This document shows positions 1 to 9,408 of a stretch of 36,908 bases of DNA, in pieces (the stretch's first letter is position 1; each line of letters begins with the position of its first letter). The translations under genes were made by a program, and so were the position numbers. Location: NCBI GenBank assembly GCA_003427395.1, contig BFEA01000811.1, forward strand, positions 254,663-291,570, read 5' to 3'. This stretch comes from Chara braunii (lineage: Eukaryota; Streptophyta; Charophyceae; Charales; Characeae). The notes under the pieces were generated by a model that was not told where the DNA came from, did no database searches, and was given only the letters and a program-made list of their open reading frames with translations.

Positions 1-1117
1 CTCTAGTACATCTCATTCGTCCAGGGCTGGGCCTTCTGAACCTCTTTGGCTGGCGATGCTGCCGATGCAGCCAAAAAGGGGAAAAAAAGTGCGGCACCCG
101 TTCATTTCCACCTTTTCAGCACAAATCAGGCACAGGAAAAGAGGCTCGCAGGAAGTGATGGATTTAAATTTGGTGATGCATATAAATGAGGCTTAAACCA
201 GCAATATATTTCCCAGCCATTTTGTTCTGACGTGGCCATAATGCGCCAGGTCCTTCAGGGTTTGGCCTACTGGGCTGAAATAGCTGTGCCTGCCAGGTAG
301 AAAATAAAACCAGTGCACCCAGGCCAGTTCGTTGTCTGTTGGCACAAAGCAGAAATCCACATTGGGAAAAAGAGGCTCAGAGATGCTGGCGGTTTGAAGG
401 GACATAAATCAGGGGCCCATCAATTTCTTATTTCACTGAGCCCACGTTGGAGGCAGCGGGGCAGTCGTTACACCATTCGTGCAGGTCGCTACTTATGCGG
501 CACAATTGTGTTAATGGAAATAAACTTCGAACATCATTTCAACCGAGGCCTTCCTCCTTCATGTCGCCAGGAAGTTCAGACTTCCATTTTTATCCTGATT
601 GACTATTTTGAGGTGACCCTCAGTCAAATGTTGTTTCTTACAAGTTACTGGTAACTTTGTGCGAGGATTTTACCCCTAAGCATACCTGCATAAGGCCCCT
701 GCAGCATACACTTGCCCACCCTAAGTGAGGGCGGGCCCCTGAATCTCAATGAGCCCTCAATTCGTCAACTTTTGCAAATCTTGGTGGGCGCCAGACAGTT
801 GCCACAGGGCAGTTAGTTACATCTGCCTTGCGCGTGAGAATCTGAAATATTCATGAGCGTGGGGAAGGCAGGGAACACCGCACATTTGTGCCTGGGTGGT
901 TGGGCATTCCCTAACCACTTCTGAAACATTATTCACCTGTGCACAGTCGTGAAATGCAGATCCCAGGGCTCGATCCCTAGACTTAACCTTACCTGTGTAC
1001 AGTATCTGTGTCGACCCCGAGAATCCGTGACCTGTGTATTTGTAACAGTTTGTAGACTGTTGTAGGGTCCGTAGGTAGCAGGGGTTCGATCTGTAGACCT
1101 GTCGCATAGGAGTCTTA
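1..1117. other. No gene recognised
   Basis: I see no recognisable protein family, RNA gene or mobile-element domain here. The open frames are short, overlap on both strands and lack known motifs. A 70-codon minus-strand frame at 193-405 stays open but matches nothing I know. The stretch is of mixed composition without strong repeats and may be old decayed transposon sequence. Confidence 0.5.
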
Positions 1118-1260
1118 GGTCTAGAAGTCGTAGCTGTAGCTCCTCCGAAAGGTCAAGGTCGTAGCTGCTACAGTCCTGAAGGGTCAAGGTCGTAGCTGCT
1201 ACAGTATTGAAAGGCCAAGTCCACGGCCTTCCGGAAGGTCCTAGTAGTGGCCTTTCGAAG
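1118..1260. repeat. Minisatellite, about 31-bp unit
   Basis: Three to four imperfect tandem units share the core AAGGTCGTAGCTGCTACAGT. They start near 1118, 1150, 1180 and 1212, and the first and last are degenerate. The two central units are nearly identical. I see no coding frame that uses the repeat. Confidence 0.7.
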
Positions 1261-1657
1261 TTGCTCACGTTTAGGCTGAGGCAAGTGGGCAAGTGGTGGA
1301 GTCTGCCCGTGCTAAGTCAGCGGTCCCAGTCCCAGTCAGTCCTAGTCCAGTCAAGCAAGTACCGCATGGGACTGTGTGCACCACGGGCATGGGGCCAGAC
1401 CAACGAGATACAGAAGTATAAATCAAGAGGCAGTGCCCAGCCATTCATGCATTCCTGCGTAAGCCATGCGGAACCGCTGCCAACAGCGACTTGTGCGAGG
1501 TGGTCTGCAGTGAGCCCGAAGACGAAGTGGGCGAGGAGGAGCTTAGCCATAGCGATAGGTTAGCAGCGGCCATAGCCGCCATAGCTGATAGGAGAGGTAG
1601 CGTGTAAGTGTGTGCGTGTGTGTACAGCGTGATGCGTGCGGGATATCCAGGGTGATC

Positions 1658-1660
<3 letters not shown>
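1261..1660. other. No gene recognised
   Basis: Sequence between the minisatellite and the TG array. A short stretch rich in CCAGTC and GTCCAG words lies at 1324-1355, and a TATAAAT word at 1419-1425. Neither can be tied to a gene. Confidence 0.4.

Positions 1661-1726
<66 letters not shown>
1661..1726. repeat. (TG)33 microsatellite
   Basis: An uninterrupted run of 33 TG dinucleotides. The open frames that pass through it encode only His-Thr or Val-Cys repeats and are not genes. Confidence 0.98.
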
Positions 1727-1727
<1 letters not shown>

Positions 1728-1810
1728 CGCCATAGCCATTTAAAGTGAGCTCTTATCTGAGCTGCGTTCTTGGTTACTATATCTCTGAGTTTTGAGTGGG
1801 CGCTTGTCGC

Positions 1811-1909
1811 CAGTTTGCTGTGCAACCTGTTTGCATACATATGAAGAGAGAAAGATAGCGAGTCTGATTGCACTTCAGTCCCGACCAGTTTGCTGTGCAA
1901 CCTGTTTGC
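1811..1909. repeat. 24-bp direct repeat pair
   Basis: The 24-base word starting CAGTTTGCTGTGCAACC occurs identically at 1811-1834 and 1886-1909, 75 bases apart. The sequence between the copies is unrelated, so this is a short dispersed duplication and not a longer tandem array. Confidence 0.85.
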
Positions 1910-2171
1910 TACACAATAGCTGTTCGGTGCTTCGTGTCGCATACCAAGATGGTACAGACCAGAACCAAGAACCGACCTCTCACAGATAGAGCAAGGCACA
2001 GCGGAAGACTGGAATACCAATGATCAGACCAATCAATGTCCAAATAAAAACTGGACATACATCATCATCATCACACGGTGTGAATGGCCTGGCGCCACAC
2101 ACAAGGACGAAGGTGTCAGGGCTAGCATACACAGATGAGGAGGGGGAAGAGACGAATCAGATGGGGGAGGA

Positions 2172-2247
2172 GATGAGAATGTCGTCAACCCAAATGTCGC
2201 TGATATCAAGATGAGAATGTCGTCAACCCAAATGCCGCTGATATCAA
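2172..2247. repeat. 38-bp tandem duplication
   Basis: Two adjacent 38-base units (2172-2209 and 2210-2247) begin GATGAGAATGTCGTCAACCC and differ at one base (GTCGC versus GCCGC). The near-identity indicates a recent event. Confidence 0.93.
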
Positions 2248-2305
2248 TCCCAAATAGTCCCCCCAACGTCTCTGTCCAATGTCGAGTCTAAATCCCACAT
2301 GTCGT

Positions 2306-2308
<3 letters not shown>

Positions 2309-2399
<91 letters not shown>

Positions 2400-2400
2400 N

Positions 2401-2450
<50 letters not shown>
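2309..2450. repeat. Compound (CT)n(CA)n microsatellite
   Basis: About 27 TC units run directly into about 44 CA units. A single unresolved base (N) lies at 2400, where the assembly could not settle the CA length. Reading frames across it are artefacts. Confidence 0.98.
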
Positions 2451-2454
<4 letters not shown>

Positions 2455-3116
2455 TAGCCGGATAAGAAGAAGTCAGCGGTAGAAGGGAAAGAAGAAGGTG
2501 CTGGACTGGAGGAAGAAGAAGAAGATCTCTCTCTCTCCCTCTCTCTATACCAGGTACTGACCTGCCGCCTTGATGCAGGTACGAACGTGCTGAAGACGAA
2601 GCTGGAGCGATGACATCGCTGGTAAGTCTCAAGTAAGTATCGTGGCCTCCGCCACAGTCTCTCTCCACTCCCTGCGCTACCGCCCGGCGCTGGCAGACTA
2701 CCGCTACAGTGCCGTCATCCGAAGAGAACCACTACTCCATCCTCGACTCAATGCCGAACTGAGGCTGGACCCAGCTATATATAGCTCTGGGCCGGCCTCA
2801 GCGGCTGGATCTGGCGCTCAAACTGAAGCTGGGCCTCAAAAGTTCGGTGCCCAAACTGCGGCTGAGCCTCAAGCGCCTACTGATATGGCGCGGCCTCTGA
2901 ATCAGGGTCTGGTGCCAAAGCGCGCGCCAGGGTCGTAGCCGAAACCAGGCCTACAGGGCCTCTAACTGGTACTGGTCCTACTCAGGCCTAATACTGGCCT
3001 ACCGACCCTGCGGGCCCCTACTGTGAGCCGAAACGACAACGACACCACACACTACGGACCCCTAGCCTACCTGGCAGGGCCCTGCTGGGCCCGTGTGGAA
3101 CTGAGTATGCCACACA
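2451..3116 (-). repeat. Probable 3' LTR of element E1 (left end undefined)
   Basis: On the minus strand the sequence just after a polypurine tract begins TGTGTGGCATACTC, as expected for the first bases of an LTR placed directly behind the tract. The region is GC-rich and full of GGCCT and GGGCC words. It contains a palindromic TATA motif at 2770-2791. No second copy of this LTR is visible beyond the gag end of E1, so the LTR length and left boundary cannot be fixed. The compound microsatellite and the region to its left may belong to it. Confidence 0.45.
2770..2791 (-). promoter_or_regulatory. Palindromic TATA motif in the E1 LTR
   Basis: AGCTATATATAGCT (2773-2786) is a perfect 14-base palindrome, extended by CCC and GGG outside with one unpaired C. 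It lies about 330 bases inside the LTR start at 3116, a plausible place for a U3 TATA box. Promoter function is inferred from sequence and position only. Confidence 0.35.
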
Positions 3117-3128
3117 CCCCCCTCCTTG
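3117..3128 (-). other. Polypurine tract of E1
   Basis: On the minus strand CAAGGAGGGGGG is followed immediately by TGTGTGG. A purine run directly ahead of a TG start is the plus-strand priming site of LTR retrotransposons. It lies downstream of the integrase and chromodomain, the expected order for E1. Confidence 0.65.
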
Positions 3129-3280
3129 AAAGACCCGAGCTTACTTGCGAGGGCGAAGATGTGTGTTGGAGGGAGTGACGAAGTCCGGGTGGGAGGAGCC
3201 GGTTTTGCAGCTTCCGTGACTAGCCGTTTCTTCTCATAGTCGGCGTAGATAAGTGGTGTCGAGGCTTGTAAGGCTGCTCA

Positions 3281-4430
3281 TGAAATCCATCTCATGTCGT
3301 CGCGGTCGCACCACCTGAAGGTGACCTTGTACTGCATTGGCTTGGTGCCATGCTTGCGATGAGTGATGACGCAATCGACAACCTGATGACCATCCATGGA
3401 AGGAGGGTCCTGCGATCGTCGGCCCGGGAAGTCGTCGCTCTTGGCTGGTGTAAAAATGTGGCCAGCTTGATAGCGTGGAAGACCGGGTGGACTGTCAGAT
3501 GTAGCGGGATTACGATCACAAAAGAAGGGTCATCGGGCTCATCGCCTGCGGCTGCAGTGACGGTCCATGGTCCAAACCACTTTGGAAGTAGCTTGCGCGA
3601 TACGTCTTGTTCAAGCGCAAACTCCTCCGTGGAGACCAAAACAAGGTCGTCGACGCGGATGGGGCACGACACGCAACGCCGATTGGCTTGCTGTTGCATG
3701 CGGACTTGAGCCTTTTGCATGTTGGCGCGGGCTTTAGCCAACAAGTCCCAATACTTCCAAATGGATGCGGGAGAGCAAGTGGCTTCATTGTCAGCAGCCC
3801 GTGGGAATGGGAGGTCAGCAAAGATACCGCCCTTCCGACCACCATGATGCACCCCGAATGGAGTCACGCCGATCACCGGATGCAACGAAGTGTTGTAGGC
3901 AAACTCGACGTCGAGGAGGCGGTCAACCCAATCCTTTTGATCCGGACGGATAAGACGAAGCATCATTTGAATGGTTTGATGTGCCTGCTCCGTTTGCCCG
4001 TCCGTTTGTGGATGTCGAGCCGAACTCGGTTTCATCTCGGTGTCGGGCTCCTTCATGAGAGCAATCCAAAATGCCGACATAAAATGAGCGGTGCGGTCGC
4101 TGACCATGACTTCCGAAACGTCATGGCCACAATTCCAGCCGGTGTGCACGAGTCGCGCAATCTTGGGAGCCGTGGAGTAGTACTTGTGGGGAAGAAATCG
4201 TGCATACTTGCTCAATCGGTCGACTACCGTGAGAATGTCGTCGTGCCCAAAGTGGTCGCGGGGGAATGAACCGGGAACGTCCATAGCAATGGAGAGGCCG
4301 GGTTCCCGCGGGATAGACAACAAGCGCAACTCGCCGTAGGGATTGCGGTTGCGAGGTTTGCTTCATTGACAAACTTCACAATAGTCGCAATACCGAGTGA
4401 CGTCGGTAATGAGGTCGGGCCACCGGAATC
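3281..4430 (-). pseudogene. E1 integrase with C-terminal chromodomain (Ty3/gypsy)
   Basis: Integrase of a chromovirus, which inserts the cDNA copy into chromosomes. The longest frame (4329-3292) keeps the catalytic core with candidate DDE residues D17, D78 and E114. D78 and E114 are 35 residues apart, the family spacing. The zinc-binding half survives only as CxxC-like traces at 4330-4430. A GPWTV segment and a VHPVFHAIKL segment mark the C-terminal domain. The frame then shifts, and a chromodomain follows at about 3395-3285, recognisable by QVVDCVITHRKHG, QYKVTF and a W-rich end. Chromodomains of this class bind histone tails to steer insertion. A frameshift and scattered losses mean it is not functional as read. 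Confidence 0.88.
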
Positions 4431-4440
4431 ATTGCCGAAG

Positions 4441-5828
4441 TCATGCGATCATAAGATTAAAGTCCTTGCCTCGTGAGTGAAGTAGTCGTTGATAGTGGTT
4501 GGTCGGCCGATGATCAGAGTATAGTTGCTCACAGAGCGTGGCGTATTCCGGATCGAACTTGTACGCTCTCACAAAATGCTGATGAAAGGCGTCGTCGAAA
4601 CTGAATTCGTGGTGACTCAATGCGCAAAGATCTGATCTTCGCAAGTGAGCATCCGCGGCTCGGTTGGAGAGGCCCGAAATGTGTTTTGGCGTGAAGTGAA
4701 ATTGGTCGATGAAGTAAATCCATTGAGCGATCGTGCTGCTCACCGTGTCTTGCATTATTCGTGGCCCGAGTGAACCGACGACGGCCGAGAAGGAAGTTCG
4801 AGTACCGTGACAAAAGCGAGCAACTCCTTTCGCGCATCATCAACTGAGTTGATGGGAGGCACCTTTTGGCTGAAGTACTCAACCGGATGCCAATCTACTC
4901 CGTCGTGTTGTTCCAAAACTGCACCCATGCCGTAGCCGGAAGCGTTCGTAGTCACTCTCGTCAGCAAGGTGGGATTGGGATTGTAGATACTCAAGACAAC
5001 AGCAAGAAGCAACGCCGTCTTCAATTTATGGAGCGAACTTCGAACTTCGTCGGTGAAATTGAAGGGCACTTTTAAAGACTGCAATCTTGACAAGGGTGCG
5101 TCAATCCGTGCGTATCCGTCGCTGAAGTGTTGATAGTACCCGACCAATCCCATAAAAGAGCAACCTTTCATGGTGTTGGTCGGTTCCAACCAATCTTGGA
5201 TGGCCTTGATCTTGTCCACAAGCGGACGGATGCCTTGCGGTGGCGCAAAGTGGCCCAAGTACACGAGCTCTTGTTGTGCGAATTCGCACTTGGCTCGGTT
5301 GGCCTCATACTTGGTCATACGTGGCCTGTCCAAAACAGCGCGTAGATGCGCAATGCGCTCTTCCAAGGTCCGGCTATTCACCAAACTGTCGTCCAGATTG
5401 ATAAAAACGAACTGGTTGAGCATGTCACGAAACTCCGTTGTCATTGCCGCTTGGAAGGTGGTCGGGGCATTCGTGAGGCCGAACGGCATTACAACCCACT
5501 CGAACTGCCCGTACCGTGTCTTAGACGCGTTTTTGTAACCATCTCTTGGATGGATCTCGAGCTGGTGGTAACCCGCCTTGAGGTCCAACTTGGAGAAGTA
5601 TTGGGCGACGCCCAAGCGTTCGAGAAGATCGTCGATGCGTGGGAGCGGACCGACATTCTTAACGGTTTGAGCATTAAGCCTGTGATAGTCAATGCATAAC
5701 TCCTTGTTCTCCTTCCAGACGAAGAGAATGGGTGCACCGCTAGGGGGAATCGAGCTCTTGGCAATGAGGTCATCGAGTTGTGTTTGTAGCACTTTTCCTC
5801 CTCGCTCATGCAGTAGATACATTCGCAC
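4441..5828 (-). pseudogene. E1 reverse transcriptase and RNase H
   Basis: Reverse transcriptase fused to RNase H, which makes cDNA from the element RNA. The main frame (5828-4755) shows the ordered RT motifs LCIDYHRLN (residue 44 on), SKLDLKAGYHQ, VVMPFGLTNAP and, at the catalytic site, FINLDDS. Here the usual Y or F of YxDD is N (residues 144-147). The RNase H start is present as TTNASGYG, with N295 where the catalytic Asp of DAS is expected. After a frameshift near 4755, RNase H continues to 4441 with HISGLSNRAADA, the degraded end of the domain (usually ADALSR). Two catalytic substitutions plus the frameshift indicate a dead copy. Confidence 0.9.
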
Positions 5829-6500
5829 GGGGATACGGCCCCGTCCTCGAGAATGATCTCGTGACGAATTGGCCGATCCAATACGATTTCGACGGGGGCT
5901 TCGAAGACAGCGCCATAGGAGTCAAGGCTCCACAATACGTGGATCCGTGGTTGTTCCGTCGTTGGCTCGTCGGGAGGAGGGAGGGCGTGCAAGAAGCAAA
6001 TGCCCATCTCCTCCACGTCGTTGGAATTGTGAATGCTTGTCGGAAAGACCACGTGATAAACCAATCGAAGGGTGCGGTGGGGGGACCGTACATTGTACAA
6101 GTACCCCGTTCCGGTCACGAACGTGAATGGTGCGGCGATACAAGTTCATTGGGTCGTCCACGTTGCGCAGCCACGACATGCCCAAAATCATGTCGAACTT
6201 TGTGTCCAAGATGTCGAAGGACACGGCCTCGAGTGCGTGCGGGGCAAAGTACACGAGGACGAAGTCAACGCACCGGCCAATGTGACTTGCGTGGGCTGCG
6301 ACTTCCTTCGAACTCTCGGCCCAAGGCCGGCGTGCGCCATGAAGTGCTCGGGGCGAAGTACACGAGTAGCTCCACAATCAAACAAGGCGTTGCAGTTCGC
6401 CTTCCCAATCTGATTGCGGATGTAGAGTAACGATGTGTCGATGGTGTGTGGCGTACTCGCGATCGATCTTCGCAATGTATTCGCGAAGGTCGACAACCGC
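5829..6500 (-). pseudogene. E1 aspartic protease region
   Basis: Retropepsin-like protease that cuts the element polyprotein. On the minus strand NALFDCGATRVL (near 6385-6350) is the active-site loop, with Cys replacing the usual Ser or Thr of D-S/T-G. After a frameshift, FDMILGMSWLRNVDD (near 6200-6155) is the conserved hydrophobic-Gly flap-side motif. The segment then runs into the linker that precedes RT. It sits between the gag-side linker and RT, the normal Ty3/gypsy order. Confidence 0.8.
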
Positions 6501-7003
6501 TACTCCGTCTTCCATCAACGAATTTGGTACTGCAACGTGCAAGTAGTTGCGTAGTTCTGCAATTAGGGCGTTGCAATGCCGCTTCGGCAAGGAACCAGAT
6601 GGGGGAAGAGGCATCCAACAAAAGTCCTCCCACGTTAGTGGCTCGAGGTCCTCGAGTCTAGACCATACCGACGAGTTCCCAAACAATGTCTGCAAGGATG
6701 TTGGTTCACTTGGCGATGGTGATGAAGTCGAGCACGCATATGGCACTTGCACGTGGAGAGGTTGGTCCAATGGACGGACCAACTGAACAACATAGTCTTT
6801 GTAACTCTCTTGAAGACTTGCGACATACAAATGTTCCCCGAACGTGATGGGGGAAGAGGCATCCATTGGAAATCCTCCGGCGTCAGTGGGTAGAGGTCCT
6901 CAAGTCTAGACAATACCGACGAGTCCCCACATAATGTCGGCCAGGATGCTGGTTCACTTGACGATGGTGATGAACTCGCGCACACATCTCAAACAGTATC
7001 TCA
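6501..7003 (-). pseudogene. E1 gag-pol linker
   Basis: This segment joins gag to protease. It carries two copies of a module with the motif SRLEDL-PLT-EDF-WMPLPPS (one near 6600-6740, one near 6847-6985), described as a repeat below. Downstream, VAVVDLREYIAKIDREYATHH leads into the protease. Stop codons and frame changes interrupt it. It has no catalytic motif, and its role in the original polyprotein is unknown. Confidence 0.6.
6598..6986 (-). repeat. Diverged tandem duplication in the E1 linker
   Basis: About 140 bases at 6598-6739 recur at 6847-6986, 249 bases apart, starting with the shared GATGGGGGAAGAGGCATCCA. The copies differ at many sites but keep the same encoded pattern (EP-S--TL-G-SSV-SRLEDL-PLT-EDF-WMPLPPS), so duplication seems to have happened while the region was still coding. 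Confidence 0.85.
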
Positions 7004-7782
7004 TTACCCGGTTGGTTGCTGCTGCAGCTGGCGCAGGTCAGCCTGTACTACGGCCATTTGTTGGTTGAAGGTCACCGGCCGTTGGAAGTTGTGGAGATTT
7101 CCGATCAGTGCTACCAAATGATCCGTTTGTTCCTCTACTTCGCGGACCGATGGATCGGTACTAGAGGATGCCATGTGCCTGTGTGGCACATCATCCTTCT
7201 CCAATTCCTCGAGGCAGTCGTGGAAACTCTTGTGAGCCTCCACATAATCTGACATGATACATGCTTGCCGAGCCAACTCCACTCGTCGCAAGTTGCAAGT
7301 GAGGAGGAGTTGGTGCATGAGGTGGGAGAGTGCTGCCTTGGTCCGTTCCTCCGCAGTCGGTTCCGTGTGCATCTCCATCGAAACAAAGTTCCATTCTTGG
7401 AGTGTGGCGCTATGAGCTACGTCCTGCTCCATGAGGACGAATGGGGCATCTTTACGAAGTTGTGATAGTTGGCAGCTGCTTCGGCTTGCTCCTAGCGCCG
7501 CCATTACTCCACGTCTCGTGCAATGGCGTTGAGGGGTGCGACTTCAGCTACCTCCTCACGTCGTTGTTCCTCTTGTACTTGCTGCATGAAGGTGGACAGG
7601 CGGGCCACGAAGGCCGTCATCGTCTCACCCTGCTGCCGGACTGGCGCAGCCTCAAGGGCTCCCGCAGGTGTCTCACTGTGAACCACCTGTTGGACCAGTG
7701 GGACCAGCGGGTTCACGTTCCACACCTCGCGTGGACTGCCGGATGCGGCATTGTCCACCGTGGGGTTGCGCTCTGCCTCCAT
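7004..7782 (-). pseudogene. E1 gag-like region
   Basis: Two minus-strand frames (7782-7504 and 7504-7004) are joined by an overlapping stop-start TAATG. They hold Gln/Glu-rich, probably coiled-coil sequence: TMTAFVARLSTFMQQVQEEQ in the first, then long helical stretches such as LRRVELARQACIMSDYVEAH and DLRQLQQQPTG. Position at the 5' end of the element and composition suggest gag, the particle protein. I see no CCHC zinc knuckle. The stop at 7004-7006 lies inside a 25-base word that is repeated at 8247-8271. Confidence 0.55.
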
Positions 7783-7904
7783 TGCACAGGGGAAGGGCAG
7801 GGGTAGCAGGTACTCTGCTGCAGCTGCCCGCCCTTCACGTTCTGCGATGCATTTCCAGCGTCGGAGGATAAGTTGCGGTTAGTGGTACTATGTCGGCTGA
7901 TGCG

Positions 7905-8017
7905 GCACTGGCTAAACATGGCACTTGCCAATGTGGCACTTGCTGACATGACACTTGTTGACATGGCACTTGCTGACATGGCAGCTGACATGGCACTTGC
8001 CGACATGGCACTACTGT
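7905..8017. repeat. Minisatellite, about 15-bp unit
   Basis: Seven to eight imperfect copies of GACATGGCACTTGCT, with variants (GACATGACACTTGTT, GACATGGCAGCT). It lies just upstream of the gag end of E1. Confidence 0.9.
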
Positions 8018-8608
8018 AGTACAAAGAGGGGTGGGAAAAAAACACGCAGACAGGCAAACGACCGGACTGCAATTTCCATTCCAGATACTAATCAACAAAA
8101 AAAAAGCTCTTTTTTTTTTTTTTTTTTTTTTAATCTGTTGATTTGAGGATTAGTGAGGTGTAATGAACCCAGTCTGGCAGATACTCAGAAGTTGTCAAAC
8201 ATCACTAGTCTCATTATCTGCATCGAAGTCTCCAAATCGTGAAGTGACATCTCAAACAGTATCTCATTACCATCAAAAGACAAGAGTGGAGGGGGAACAG
8301 ACAAAGGAGAAGATGAAAGATCACACAATAATAATCCCTTCAGATCCCTCTCCTTCTTCGGGCTTCTTCCCTTTCCACGTCAACAATGATAATAAGTATA
8401 TCCCTGATCACACACAATAGTGCCACGTGGCACTTTATCTTGTGAAGACCATGAAAACATAGCAGATTCCAGTGCCGATGTCAAACTCAGGTGAGTACCC
8501 GATCTCATTCATCCACAGATCCCGATCTTCCTCCTCCTTGCAACCAGTCACCTTATGTAGAAGACAGCGTGGACAATGCCATGTCAACAATCGAGATAGA
8601 TGGTATAT
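8018..8608. other. Non-coding stretch with poly(A)/poly(T)
   Basis: No gene is recognised. An A run (8097-8105) is followed within five bases by a 22-base T run (8110-8131), which could form a small A:T hairpin. The 25-base word at 8247-8271 is a copy of 6984-7008. The rest is unremarkable. Confidence 0.5.
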
Positions 8609-8862
8609 GCCACATCATCAATGAAGACCGGTGGCAGTGCCACATCAGCATGCACTATAAACCAGTGGCAGCGCCACATCAGCATGCAATGTAGACCAAA
8701 GGTAGCGCCACATCAGCATACAATGTAGTCCAAAAGTGGCACCATATCAGCATGCAGTAGTACAGAGGTAGCACCGCATCAGCAATGTAATCCAAAGATA
8801 GCGCCACATCAGCATGCAATGAAGTCCAAAAGTAGCACCACATCAGCATGCCACCTCAGCAA
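8609..8862. repeat. Minisatellite, about 34-bp unit
   Basis: About eight imperfect units have the core GCCACATCAGCATGCAATGT followed by AGTCCAAAAGTAGC-like sequence. Units differ by substitutions and small deletions (30 to 34 bases). GCATGC inside the unit is a repeated palindrome. Confidence 0.9.
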
Positions 8863-9408
8863 GCATGGCGCACAATGCAAAAAGCGCCAGCGTGCTGCCT
8901 TCACCTCGTGTTGCCGTCCGCATCGCCAGTGCACAGCCAGCGTCTTGCCAGCATCGAGCCAACATAATGCCAGCGTCTAGTCAAAGTCGAGCCAGCGTCA
9001 AAGCAGCATAGCAAGACTAAATGCTCGACTCACTCGAGGCCAGCCTTAAGTAGCAATTGTCAAGGTTGTCTGGTCTCGGGTGCTTTCCCCACATTCGTCC
9101 AGATTGACACACAACTGAAGGCCCAGATTGTGCAGTTGCAGACTTCTCCCTTGGACCTAATATTGCCTTGGTACCTGCATACAAACAAGTGTGTGTGCTT
9201 GACCAGCGGCCTATGCTAGGTACCTTTGGACTGTTGGGATCTCGACAGTTGACCAAAGTCAATTGCCACACGTCCAAACCCTGAGTCCTCATGGGCTGAG
9301 GGCGGCCGAGTGGGCCCTTAATTTTTCCACAAGACATATAGCATGGGTTATCGGATTCCTGCCGGCCCAGTTTTCGAGTTCCATCGCAGAAAATACATCA
9401 ACTCTCAC
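8863..9408. other. Non-coding stretch with GCCAGC-rich tract
   Basis: The first 150 bases contain many degenerate GCCAGCGTC and GCCAGCATC words (8935-9008), a decayed short repeat. The rest has no recognisable gene. It lies on the 3' side of the E2 integrase, so it may include that element's 3' end, but no LTR border can be defined. Confidence 0.45.

Noticed and set aside
950-1100. tRNA genes suggested by CTCGATCC and GGTTCGATC words
   Set aside because: B-box-like words occur, but no matching A box, stem pairing or anticodon arm can be drawn.
2279-2668. Open frames of His-Thr, Ser-Leu, Val-Cys or Arg-Glu repeats in the CT/CA array
   Set aside because: They are translations of microsatellites and include an unresolved base. 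The same applies at 1445-2020, 12002-12312, 31676-32111, 34295-34807 and 36300-36528.
3350-4269. Long plus-strand frames opposite the E1 integrase
   Set aside because: They are antisense shadows. The minus strand carries clear integrase motifs, and the plus frames carry none.
8609-8862. CRISPR-like array
   Set aside because: Units are direct tandem repeats without spacers and diverge gradually. There are no cas genes, and the DNA is eukaryotic in character.
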